A stretch of 64,000 nucleotides of DNA from Sialis fuliginosa (lineage: Eukaryota; Arthropoda; Insecta; Megaloptera; Sialidae): assembly GCA_961205875.1 (NCBI GenBank), contig OY540819.1, forward strand, positions 7,938,501 through 8,002,500, read 5' to 3'. This document shows positions 33,050 to 43,680 of this stretch, piece after piece. Position numbers and translations under genes: made by a program. Each line of letters opens with the position of its first letter. Within the stretch, counting starts at the first letter, position 1. The notes below the pieces were generated by a model. That model was not told where the DNA came from and did not search any database. It was given only the letters and a program-made list of their open reading frames with translations.

Positions 33050-33967
33050 CAGTGTATTCCAAGTTGATTAAGACATAGGAAATTTAACATGAGGGCAATT
33101 AGAAGTGTTGTAGTAACCTTTGGTTAAATTTAACGATGTTTGATTGGTGCATTTTGAAATGCCGCCACAAAATTTAATAAAATAGGAATTAGTACTTTGT
33201 TTTCAAATTTATATCTGCCAAAAAATATTATTATAATTTTATCTAGGATGCTTATTTTAATTTCATTAATGTATTTTATTCTTTATAAAAGTTGAAAACA
33301 AAATACTGTTGATTAATTTAAAATTTATTAGTTAGTTTCGTGGCGGCATTTCAAAATGCACCAATCACACATCGTGTAATTTGACCAAAGGTTACTACAA
33401 CATTTCTAATTGTCCCCATGTTAAATTTCCTATATCTTAGGCGGCTATTACACTATCAAATAAATATGTCAAAGATCTTTGACAAAGATTTGATCATATT
33501 TCTTTGCTAAAATATGAGATTTTGTTCTATTACACTACATAAAATATTTGATAATATTTTCTCAATATTTTATAGGGATATTTTCTTATTTTTTGGTGCA
33601 TTTTGAATATCAGTGCGTGGATGTTCGTCAATTGACGCGATCGAGGTTTGAATTTACAACCGTGTATTGTGGTTTTTATATTCAATAAGAAGATTATCAT
33701 ATAATACTGGATTTTGTTGATATTCATATATTAATAATTATGTAACTGTAACTGTCAGTGATAACTTGGTAGTCGCCATTTTGTTTTTGACGTCAAAAAA
33801 CTTTGATCAAATATAATAGACTGTCATTAACTATGATTATAGAAATATTATGAAGGTAAATACTATAAAAGTTGACTTATTACACTGTCATATTTCTTTG
33901 ATCAAAGAAATTTTATCACATTTCTTTGATAGTGTAATAGCCGCCTTAATCAACTTGGAATAGACTG
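33050..33967. mobile_element. TA-flanked long-armed MITE (CAGTGTATTCCAAGTTGATT), copy 1, interrupted
   Basis: Inverted arms of about 125 bp (CAGTGTATTCCAAGTTGATT, AAGACATAGGAAATTTAACATG, ACCTTTGGT, GGTGCATTTTGAAATGCCGCC) are flanked by TA at 33048 and 33968. A 506-bp Harbinger-like element lies near the right end. Without it the element is about 409 bp, matching the 406-bp intact copy at 56904. Confidence 0.9.
33440..33945. mobile_element. PIF/Harbinger-like element nested in the 33050 MITE
   Basis: Ends GGCGGCTATTACACTATCAA and exact inverse, with the 3-bp duplication TTA (33437-33439, 33946-33948). The 56904 copy shows the unoccupied site (GTCTTAATCAACTTGG). TCTTTGATCAAA and CTTTGATAGTG motifs repeat near both ends. 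506 bp, no transposase; a 65-codon minus-strand frame is not called. Confidence 0.9.
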
Positions 33968-33969
33968 TA

Positions 33970-35570
33970 GAAAATAATCTTGTCAGGTTTTAATTTCTGT
34001 GTAAAAATGTAATTTCATATTTACAAAATATATAGGTACCTACCTACGAATTGATTCCTTATATTTAAATGTAGATATATGTGTATGGCGTCAAGCAGAC
34101 ACAAATACAGGCACATACAGACGTACACATAGATTGCCGTGTGGACGAGCCGACATTGATGGATTGCTCGTTAATCACCCACCTGCGGAAGCCGCGCCGC
34201 CGGGAACGTCTCAAGAAAAAACTATACGCGTTATTTATAGTCCGTCACCGCTTACTTAGGTACCGCTGCATCACACCACTGTTATATATGTACTAGTGAA
34301 TAGTATGGTGTGGTGTTACGTAACATATTATTAGGGTGGAGCAAAAATCTATTTTTTCAAATTCTGAACAGCAGTGTGCCTGAAAAATATAAAAAAATGG
34401 GTTGAAAATCTGGAAGAAATTGATATATACAAAATATAAAATAAGTTTGTTCTTAAATTTTATCTAATTAATTTTATTGAAAAAAATGAGTCTTTTTTAG
34501 ACCTCTGTAAACGAAAAATTAATTTTAATTTATTAGCCAATTTTTTGAAGATTTTTTTAAAATTTTAATAATAACAACACTTTTATATGTTTTAAATTCT
34601 TTGAATTGTCAACTTTCATTTGATACCTCAATCGAATTTGGATAAAATATCACACCACATAACAAAATAAAAATACGCGCGCATAAAAAGAAACTCGACT
34701 CAAGCGCAGATCCAGCAGGGAGGAATGGGGGGCATGATCCCACCCCATAACCTCTAAAATTAAATCAAATTAAATTGACAAATACTTATTAAATATAATA
34801 AAATTACTATTTTTGTCAATTTCACGGATGATAACCTCCACCAAATTGTAATTCTAGGTATGGAATAATAATAATCTGGTTATATTAAGAAAAATTAAAA
34901 ATAATTAACAATAAACATTTTACCCCCTCCCACCCTAGACATTATTCCACCGGCGAGGGCCAGTTTCGCCAACTGATTATTTTTTTTGGTATTGAGTGAA
35001 CTATACAGCCAGTAAACGAGTACACCCTGCACCTAACGCAGATTACCGGTAGGACGGGAGATTGCCCTGGGACGATCAAGGCAGGATACACTCACGAGAC
35101 CCAGGAATAACGGGTTAATTTCTAGGGGGGCATTGATTATATGCATACAATATGCATATAGTTTAGGAAACTTATAATGTATAAGATATATGTAAATAAT
35201 ATTTTGTGTAAATTATTATTTAATACAATGAAATGTATACAAACGACCTGTAAACATTTGTTTGTTTGTTTATTTGTTTTAAGTGTTGTATTTCATTGGT
35301 AAAAATAAATGTCACTCAGACGATCTCTGCTGAAAAGTTTTTGCAATCTACGAATTTTGTAACCCGTCATTCATATGACACGTTTTTACATAATGACACT
35401 AGTTAATGTTTTTTTCATATAGAAAATGTTAACCATACTACATTTTACTATATTGTCAGAATACTTACGGTATAGTATAATAGGTCCATCTTTATTTAAA
35501 AAATACTCTTAAAATATAAAATAAATGCTTGAATAAATTAAACGATATCTTGAAAATTTTAACACAGAAA
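33970..35570. other. Mostly unassigned tract with a GC-richer islet
   Basis: At 34140-34240 and again at 34985-35120 the sequence is GC-richer. The second islet reads open for about 35 codons (EYTLHLTQITGRTGDCPG... then TAA) but has no recognised family. AGGGTGGAGCAAAA at 34334 resembles common insect MITE ends, with no partner seen. Confidence 0.3.
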
Positions 35571-35795
35571 TAAAAACATCTGCCAAGTAAATGCACAGTG
35601 CTTCCTTGTGCTAAATTTACTAAAGATAGTTAATTATTGAACAATTTAAATAAAAACCGATAGTGTAAGATAAATTGCTTAGCATTTGTTAACCATTTAA
35701 TTTTTATACAATTTTACTAAAAAATATTAGTTAGAAATTTTTTTTAAGATGCACCTGATTATTTTTTCGTATATTTTTAATTCTTTAAATATCGC
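35571..35795 (+). repeat. ACATCTGCCAAGTAAATGC family, 5' part
   Basis: AAACATCTGCCAAGTAAATG to TTTTCGTATATTTTTAATTC, then homology stops. Same family as 18362, 61680 and 63658. Confidence 0.75.
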
Positions 35796-36548
35796 ATCAC
35801 ATAAACCAAAAATAATTATGAGTATTAATCAAGTATGTGGGTGTAAAAGTGAAATTTGCTTTCGCTCCTAAATATAATAGATAAGTTTTTTAAACTATTT
35901 AATTCTACATTTACCTCCTTGCAATTCTATACCAGTACTGCTCTGTAGTTCAATAATAAGTTTAACTTGCAAATTCCATATATGGTAACCTTAATTACGC
36001 GAGTTTTATCAATTAAAACAACATTCATGATACGATGTTGTAAAGTTAATAATTGCAACAAATCTAGTCGGATTTGATGAGAGAAGTTTAATAATTCAAA
36101 CTTTCTAAATCATTTGTTTTGTTTTAAACTTTAGTAATTTATGTCAGAATTATATATTATATATAATATATATTATATACATATATTAAATTATAGTATG
36201 AATAAAATTAATCATTATAGATATTTTATAGATTGATTTATAGGAAATAATTTATTTTCTGTTAAGTTTTATTTTAAATAAAAATTTTTTTTGTTTGTTT
36301 TGAGACATGTAAAATAAACCCTCTAAATTTAATTTATATTGCTTTTTTATTATTCTAAAAAAAATCCTAAAAAAAGTATAATTTTCCAAAATGACGATTA
36401 GATGTAACCCAGTAACCCCTTAATTGATAAGTCTCGCATTTAAAAGATTGTCAATAATTAATTTCAACATGATTTTAGATTACTTGATAAGATAAAATAC
36501 AAATAATATATTATGACTTAACAAATACAAATTCTCTAAAAATTGTAA
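35796..36548. other. Unassigned AT-rich tract
   Basis: An almost pure AT palindrome is at 36147-36190 (ATATATTATATATAATATAT). Otherwise nothing recognised. Confidence 0.4.
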
Positions 36549-36878
36549 TGACCGGTATTAAAAAGCAGCTAGCAAAATTTGCAAGCTAGCAATTACTTTC
36601 AAATGGGGTATTAATTCTGTACTAGTATCTATGGATTAGCTATGGAATTTAGAGCAGTGACACTTCAACTAATTGTAACACAGTTGGCATCTTTCACCGT
36701 ACAAAATAATTTTCATAACATAACCACTGTTTTAATACCGTTGGTATTTACCTACAACGCGTGCGCGAAACTTGTCAGTCATCAACAAACTCCAAAAGAA
36801 CTGTCATATAAGTTTGATATCTTATTTGAAAGTGCTTGCTAGCTAGCAAATTTGCTAGTTCCTTTATAATACCGGACA
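36549..36878. mobile_element. PIF/Harbinger-like MITE, copy 3
   Basis: Ends TGACCGGTATTA (one change) and inverse of TAATACCGGACA, flanked by TAA on both sides (36546-36548, 36879-36881), again a TWA duplication. The central frame is open at 36642-36842 (66 codons). A 1-bp shift after codon 45 changes its tail compared with the 16845 copy. Confidence 0.85.
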
Positions 36879-37204
36879 TAAGAGTTTCTAAAATTATCAT
36901 TAGAATCTTAAAGATACTAACTTATAAGTTAGTGCATTTTTAAGAATTTATTGCAACACACGTAAGTCTAAACTCTTACAATTTTTATGGTTATGAGGAT
37001 TTGTATTTGATATGTTTAAATTAAAATGGTCTCGGTGACATATACGAGTTGAGACGAGACATATCTATTTCTTGCTTTTTGTAAATAATCAATGTAAATT
37101 AATTAATTAAAATTTCATTCATTTCCAAAATGAGTGGATTCTTCAAATTAAAATTAAAATTTCCCACCATGTATATATTTGAATTTTTATTTCGTTTAAC
37201 CATG

Positions 37205-37425
37205 CAGGTTTCGCGAAGCCACCGAAGGCTAGCACCATCTGTACGACACCGTAACAGCATTAACTCCGAGACAACGACGGGTGCATGTGGCAATCATTCC
37301 GGGAAACCAGATACGTTCCTAATGGATTCGCTCAATTGCCAGCAGAGGCGCTGTCCATCACACTGTCATCTATACATAGTAGGCCCTGGTGGTGGCTAGC
37401 ACGACCCATTCAACGCTTGCAACAA
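37205..37425. other. GC-richer islet, possible exon or regulatory sequence
   Basis: About 50% GC in an AT-rich background. Two overlapping plus-strand frames (37130-37399 and 37285-37554) and a minus-strand frame are open through it, so reading frame alone cannot decide. ACCATGCAG at 37200 is acceptor-like. GCCAGCAGAGGCGCTGT at 37338 resembles a CTCF site. No protein family recognised. Confidence 0.25.
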
Positions 37426-37564
37426 ATTAATACATTGGCTATAGGTTACAATTGTCAGAATAGATTATATGATAAAAGGAATTTAAATAAATTCATATAT
37501 TTTGTGTTCAAGGATATGCTAGAAAAAAATCACCAGAAATTACTTCTGTTTTAGCCATAGAGTA

Positions 37565-38001
37565 CGTTTACACAGCGCTGTTATTCCGGTTTTACTATAA
37601 CCGATGTAATAAAACCGTTTTAAGTGATGCTGTATACACATGCGAGAATAAGTGACGTCAGCTGGAATTATAATTCCGATTTTAAGTACGCTATAGTACG
37701 CATATTTCGTCACCTTTACGTCCCACGAATCACGTTTCTTTTGTTTTCCATCTCTTCGACTCAGGTGTTTTAACCATATTATAATGTTAATGCGATAGAT
37801 TTAACTATGTCCATGCAATTTACACGCATTTTTATTCCTGTACTATTCCAGTTTAGTTATACTATTCCTGTAGAGCAAGAGGAATAGCATAACTAAACCC
37901 GATTAGCTATGTCGGTTATAAAGCGCCATCTACACGAACTTTTACACCCGGTTTTATTACATCGGTTATAGTTAAACCGGAATAAAAGCGCTGTGTAAAC
38001 G
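37565..38001. mobile_element. TIR element (CGTTTACACAGCGC ends)
   Basis: CGTTTACACAGCGC and exact inverse with TA outside both. Further inside, GTTATTCCGGTTTTACTATA and CCGATGTAATAAAACCG pair with their inverses at the right end, giving arms of about 55 bp. 437 bp, no frame. AGCGCCATCTACACG near the right arm is also CTCF-like. Confidence 0.85.
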
Positions 38002-38034
38002 TATATACTCATAGTTAGCTGTATCGGTATAATT

Positions 38035-38216
38035 CATAGACATAGAGAATGGACCGCGCATGGTATAACATTTCTTCAGAAATGTGGTAGATTGGTATAC
38101 ATCTATCTCTCACTCCTGTTTAAATAAGGACAAGTATATTCCAAACCATTTTCTATCTCTTTTTTGACATGACTATGTTTTCGAGTCAGTTGCGCGATCC
38201 ATGCTCTATGTCTATG
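38035..38216. mobile_element. MITE with 8-bp duplication (CATAGACATAGAG ends)
   Basis: Ends CATAGACATAGAGAATGG and inverse of CCATGCTCTATGTCTATG, continuing to CGCGCA (24 of 26 match). Exact 8-bp duplication GTATAATT at 38027-38034 and 38217-38224. At 182 bp it fits hAT, but P-type elements also start CA and duplicate 8 bp, so the superfamily is open. Confidence 0.85.
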
Positions 38217-38229
38217 GTATAATTTCTAG

Positions 38230-39000
38230 CTAGCATTTAGTTATAACTAATTAATTAATTAAATAACAAATATGGTGACATATTTGTATTTAAATTTCAA
38301 ATTACTACGACAAATACTTTATAAGTTCTCTTTTAAAGTAAAAGTCTACATATAAAGCATAAAATAAGTAGAAGCTATAATAACTACGGATAAAGAAAAC
38401 AATTAAAACTATTTCTCAAATTATATAACTCTTTGAGATAACGGTAACCTCATAAATTGTTTTTGAATGATATGTTCTACTTCCCACACTTAAAGATTTT
38501 ATCTACAATTGTAATGTATACAGTGCAGATTATATTAAGAAAATTATCAAACATGTTTTGGCTTGCTACTGTTACACGTCAACTATCTGTCAAGTTTTAC
38601 AAAAACATGAAGATTAATTTAAAATATGGTCATTGTATTAATTATTATCGTATATTCCATATCTGAAAAATTCGAACTAACCTGTAAATAAAAAAAATAG
38701 TTTGCATAAATTCAGAATGTGTGATAAGAAAGAACAAACAACAACTTATGTAGTTACATTTACATTAAATAATGTAAACAATTTCGCAGAATTATTTATA
38801 CGCATCGGATAGTTACTAAAAGCTTTTTTATTTTATCGTAAGCGGTACAATAACATAACAATACACAATACTCTCATTTTTTGACATTTTAGTAATAAAA
38901 TTAAAAATACAATTCATATTATAAAATATGAATATTTTTAAATTTCGTCAGATCGAGCTTTTTTATGATACTTCATACACCTTAACCACAATAAAACAAT
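38230..39000. other. Unassigned AT-rich tract
   Basis: No gene or element recognised. A 69-codon frame at 38457 is unsupported. Confidence 0.4.
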
Positions 39001-39045
39001 GCCACTCGACACGTGTTTCGACTTCACAAGAAGTCCTCATCAAAA
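39001..39045 (-). other. Penelope-like end motif with hammerhead-like fold, core base changed
   Basis: On the minus strand TTGATGAG, a perfect 6-bp stem GACTTC-TTGT-GAAGTC and GAAAC are followed by ACGTGTCGAGTGGC. This is the hammerhead stem II arrangement, but the first core base is T instead of C (TUGAUGA for CUGAUGA), which should abolish cleavage. GTGTCGAGTGG-type sequence after the core fits Penelope-like ends. Confidence 0.4.
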
Positions 39046-39419
39046 CCTAATAATTCCAGCCTGAAACCTATCAAAACGTTTTTCCTCATTTTATATTTCC
39101 CCCACTATTAGACGCTAATTTGAGGTTATGATTAACTTTTTAACTATTTTTGTAAATGTACAATTGGAACCATATGTTTTCTAATATAAGAACCATTAAA
39201 TAACTAGTGATTTTTAACTTTGTTAAAATTAAATAAAATTTACACAATCGAATAAATTTAAAAAAAAATTATACTGTACGGGGCACTAATACACGAGGAT
39301 CGACTCGCATTTAATTACAACTCAATCATGAACTAAAGTACTAAAAATATAAAATCGACAATAACATATTCCTAGACATTTGAATGCACATTAAAAAAAA
39401 ATTTCACTCGACGACGGTG

Positions 39420-39700
39420 TTTTTTTTTTGCACACCGTTCTAGACAATTTCCCCCGCACGCACGCGAGTCCCACGCGAGCGGGATTACGGGTGCATTAGA
39501 GGCGGCACATTTTTACGGAAATACGAAAGATTTCACGGTGTAATCTATCCGTGACAGCGCGGTTAAGCTGCGGATATCGCTGTGGTTAAATGGTCCAAAT
39601 GGCTGTAGAATGCGGTGAAATTATACAGCCATAGATACTGTTTTTTGTCAAACTATTGTCTCGTGTCACACGCGAAAATGTCCCGTCACTTAAAATAAAA
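39420..39700. other. CpG-rich islet
   Basis: CCCCCGCACGCACGCGAGTCC and GCGAGCGGGATTACGGGTGC followed by 200 bp of balanced sequence. GCGCGGTTAAGCTGCGG and GCTGTGGTTAA contain Runt-like TGYGGTTA motifs. No frame supported; a regulatory element or promoter is possible. Confidence 0.25.
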
Positions 39701-39899
39701 GTGTACAAATGCGGGGAAAGTGATATATTACTTAAATATTAGGTTTGTGTGTTCCAAATATAACTATGTTTTATCCTTTTCATTCGGATTTCCTCATAAA
39801 TTTTTAATATTGATATTTATCTATATAGATTTCTCCAATGGACATCTTCAAGGCTATTTTACAAGACAGAAGTACTAAATCACCGCGAATTTATACCTA

Positions 39900-40135
39900 T
39901 AGAGGGAGAGGAGATGGATCCTCTTGCAGGCGCCAATTTTGAGTTAGAAAAAAATAAAAATAGGGTCAAATTTTACTGATTGAGATCTACATTTTACACT
40001 CCAGGGCTCAAATTCCATTTGGTTATACATTTTGACGTGCCACATGCCTTGGTATAAAAAAATATTTTTTGTCTAGCACCCCCCCCCCCCTGAAAAATTA
40101 TTTTTTGTACATATTTTACTAGAGGGTATCATTTT
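39900..40135 (-). repeat. Inverted relic of the 12402 repeat
   Basis: CTTGCAGGCGCCAATTTTGAG, GATTGAGATCTACATTTTAC, TACATTTTGACGTGCCA and CCTTGGTATAAAAAAATATT match, in inverse, pieces of 12460-12740. A C-run follows at 40079. Confidence 0.6.
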
Positions 40136-41153
40136 ATATGTTCAGTAAAAATTACAATTTTAAGCTTATAAGTACAGTTTATGAGATATTTTGTTTTTAC
40201 AAAGTGAGATATTGAACAAAATATATCAGGCACGTATTAGAAACTTACAGATTATATTTTCTAAAAAAATATCAATAGAAATAAACAGGATTTCAATTTG
40301 AAATAATTGCGAGTGAAGCCACAGAAAATGTCTACTATGTATTTTAAAATTATAGTATTTATTAAATAACTTGAAAAATAATTTACAATTCATTATGTTT
40401 CACTTATCCATTACAAAAATAAATAACAATCTTTTCAAAAGCAACAAATGAAGGTATCAAATAAAGTAAATTATATTATTGAACAATATAATGTATCTGA
40501 AAGTTTCATACACAATTATACCTGAATAGCGTCTGTCCAAATTCTGAACGAATCAATTCATTCGAAAGTACATACAAATAAAATACTAAAAAAACACACG
40601 ACTGTTTTTTCATGTGGTGTGTGTACAAAATAACTATTAAGAAGAAAAAAAGGTAATCTCGTTACAATAAAGGCTGCAGGCCCGTACTGGAGTTATTTTT
40701 TAGTTCGTATTTATAAGTAAAATAAATTAATATAAAAAAAATATATTTGAAGTATTCACTGAGACAAACATTTTTCTCAAAAATAATTCAGATCGGTGCA
40801 TTTTTACAGTAGTAGCCACACGCACAGCCGCCATGCGGAAATCAACTTTTCTTTAAGTTTTGAAGGTAGTACAATCAAAATCTGCTCTTATCTCGAACAC
40901 GATTTTCCGACGGTATTAAAATACTTCCATTTCTTTCAGAACATGGAAGTAAGTAAAATGTCTACTAGAAGAAAGTAAAGGATACTAAAATTCACCCCTC
41001 CCCCCTCAATAAACCTTCCGAATTTACCACCATATATACCCATACCTAATCATTAAAAAAAAAATATTTTTATTAAAATCGCAATTTTCCAATATAAAAT
41101 TAAATAAAATATGTAGAATTTAAGAAAATGACCATTTGTAATTTTTTTTTGTT
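40136..41153. other. Unassigned AT-rich tract
   Basis: No gene or element recognised. A 60-codon frame at 40796 is unsupported. Confidence 0.4.
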
Positions 41154-41731
41154 TTGCTTCGAGGTTTTTGTTTTTATTTTATAAGTTTTATTTTAGATTT
41201 TTATTTTTATTTTTATTTTACATGATAAAATACTAAGTTTTAATTATATTTTGACTGTTCCTTTTTCTTTGTTTTTATATACAAAAAATTAGTATAAAAA
41301 CAAACTTGTTTGTTTAAACGTCAAAATTTATTAAAGAAGAGGAAATCGCAAGCTTTCGATTCACAGAATCATCGTCAGGCTAAAATATAATAAGTAACAA
41401 TTAAATACAATAAATATAATGCAAAATATTGATATTTTAAAATAAAAATTCAGAAATATACCTATTAATAAAGATTTAAATTTGAGAACGATGTCGTTAT
41501 CTCAATAAAATTCATGTGACTACGTATTATATAACTATAATTTTATAATAGCAATTTTAACATTTATAAGTTTAAAAATATGGTCTTGTTAGTTTATTTA
41601 GTTTTTAATTATGTGGTAATGTGTTTTATAGATACTGAAGAAGTCTGAAATATGACGAAACGTTTATATTAATAAATAATGTTATAACACATATAACGAT
41701 TTTAATGACCTAAAACCTCGAAGCAAAACAA
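41154..41731. mobile_element. Penelope-like relics in head-to-head arrangement with two hammerhead-like cores
   Basis: An 18-bp perfect inverted repeat, GTTTTGCTTCGAGGTTTT and its inverse, frames the region. On the minus strand 41378-41354 reads CTGACGA, stem GATTC-TGT-GAATC, GAAA, GC. On the plus strand 41635-41662 reads CTGAAGA, short stem GTC...GAC, GAAACG, then AAATAATGTTATAACA and TGACCTAAAACCTCGAAG. Each core therefore points outward to its own ACCTCGAAGCAAAAC copy. Both match CUGANGA...GAAA. Cleavage sites and helix I are not resolved. Confidence 0.4.
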
Positions 41732-41759
41732 AATGAAATAAAATATCTGCAACAGAGTC

Positions 41760-42005
41760 AAGTACTTTCCGACCACACTATAGGCACAGCCCCACTTTGT
41801 TTACATAGCGGATTACGGGGCAGTGCGGGGGGCTGCTTTGAACACAATAGGACTTAGAACGGTTGCGGGCAAACAGCATTGTTAAGTTGACGCCTGTGAA
41901 ATTGCGTCTGTTGTATCATCATCATACGATGCGAATTAAACGCATCGATTAGCCGAGCGCTTAGCGACTGCTGCCTCCGGCCCGAGACGTGGATGGATGC
42001 TGTAA
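41760..42005. other. GC-richer islet
   Basis: ATTACGGGGCAGTGCGGGGGG and CTTAGCGACTGCTGCCTCCGG lie in a stretch not seen elsewhere in the window. ATGCGAATTAAACGCAT is a near palindrome at 41930-41946. No gene supported. Confidence 0.2.
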
Positions 42006-42296
42006 GATGTAACAGTTTAGTCAGATGGAAAATAATTCGGTAGCGTTTTTGTTATGTTATACTCGTAAATGAGTTGTTCACAACAAAAAGCGATTTATTT
42101 ATTTATTGTACTTGTATGTTAAAGGACTGTAGAACTTATTTAGTAATAAATGTAATTAAATAAATAATTAGACTTTGTGAAACTGAATTTTAGAATTAAG
42201 TACTTAAAGGGTAACACCACACTAGTGTTCGAAAAAAAGGCCTAAGTTTCACAATTTTTTTTGAGAGTACAAAAAAGGAATGAAAATTCTTTTTAC

Positions 42297-42342
42297 AATA
42301 ACACAGTTGGTAACTCTGACTGTACAAGATAATTTTCATATA
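42297..42342 (+). repeat. Isolated fragment of the PIF/Harbinger-like MITE interior
   Basis: AACACAGTTGGTAACTCTGACTGTACAAGATAATTTTCATA matches the central frame of the 1663, 16845 and 36549 elements (CACAGTTGGC..CTCTGACCGTACAAAATAATTTTCATA) but has no MITE ends around it. Confidence 0.6.
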
Positions 42343-42474
42343 GGTATTTCACCACATTTAAACCCATAAAATTAAGTTCTAATTATTAGAAAAAATCCTA
42401 AAAAAGATATCCATGCAATATTATACGAGATATTTTACACATTTATCTACATACGTATTATTTATTATTTAAAC

Positions 42475-42713
42475 CAGGGCTGCACAACATACGACCCAAG
42501 AAGACTTTGATGAAAATTCATAATATTATAAATTAAAAATTATATTCCCTAGCTTATTGATTTATAATAGTACGAAAGGTATATTACAGAAAAATAATAT
42601 AAATATTTATTTCATTTCTAAATAATTAAATAATAGGAGTATTATTATTTTCTTAATAACTTTCCCCTTTGTTCTATTTTTTTCGGCCCGCAATTTTGAG
42701 TTGTGCAGGCCTG
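42475..42713. mobile_element. hAT-like MITE (CAGGGCTGCACAAC ends)
   Basis: Ends CAGGGCTGCACAAC and inverse of GTTGTGCAGGCCTG, with the exact 8-bp duplication ATTTAAAC at 42467-42474 and 42714-42721. TACGACCC and GGCCCGCA lie just inside, as in widespread animal hAT MITEs. 239 bp. Confidence 0.9.
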
Positions 42714-43216
42714 ATTTAAACCATTGGCAACATTCTAAATTTAATAATATTTAGTCTCAAAAATATATGAGTACTTATTCAAATAAATTACGCAAAAATC
42801 ATTTAACAGAATTAATTGTTGCCAATGAAAGAATATGTCGACAGTTAATGAGAGTAGGGGAGATAAATAATTGTATTTATCAATAAAGAGAACTCAATTA
42901 GGAATTAGTGATGAAACCTTATTGTGTTGACACGGCCCTGATATTCCATGCATACAAAACACGACGCATCTGCACGCGCCCTTGGTACAGAGTACAGCAT
43001 CCTTTACTCGAATCCTTTTATCACCATAGCCAGCAGGGGCACTCTGTACTCGTGACACTCATATATTTTTACAAATCAAATTGCTGCATTTATATAAAAT
43101 GTAAATTTTCTGAATTCATGTTATGAAATGCGAGAAATGTGTAAAAATTGGTATTCGGCGAATTAAAAAATTAAATATTGTAATTGTTTATAAAAAATTA
43201 CTACCTAAAACTACCT

Positions 43217-43640
43217 AAATTCACCAAAGGTAGTTAATTATCGAACAATTTAAATAAAAACTGATAAAGTGTTCAGACGAATTACCTGGCATTAATATGT
43301 CAAAGTAAATATCAATTTATAAAAAAACAATAACGATTTTTTAAAGTAAATTGAGATAAATCTTTGTAAGGGAATATTTTACAACAAACGTATTATACAT
43401 ATATTTTCACGTAACATGTGTCGTTCTTGAGATATCTTGAAAAAATAAATATTTTGGGATGTCACTACTCCCCCTTACACACGATTTTGATGATTTTGAA
43501 ATGGAACCGTCCTCAAGCCAGACCCAACCATCCAACCAAGTAATGCGTGTAACAAGGATTCAGGGGACAGACAGATAGACACACAGACAGACAGACACGG
43601 AACGAAAAGTGTTTGTCTTGACCCGAAAGGAAAAGATCAA
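43217..43640 (+). repeat. ACATCTGCC/(ACAG)n family, internally deleted copy
   Basis: AAATTCACCAAAGGTAGTTAATTA, AAATCTTTGTAAGGGAATAT, ATGTGTCGTTCTTGAGATATC, CACGATTTTGATGATTTTGA and AATGCGTGTAACAAGGATTC before an (ACAG) run and ACGGAACGAAAAGTGTTTGTC. The segment TTTCAATAATATCGGTTCAG present at 62240 is deleted here. Confidence 0.8.
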
Positions 43641-43680
43641 GTTTGTGATCGGAGAATAATTTTTTTTTCAAAGCTTCTCG

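Noticed and set aside
34985-35120. GC-rich islet as SINE or tRNA-derived element
   Set aside because: No A/B box pair, no poly-A or simple-repeat tail, and no second copy in the window.
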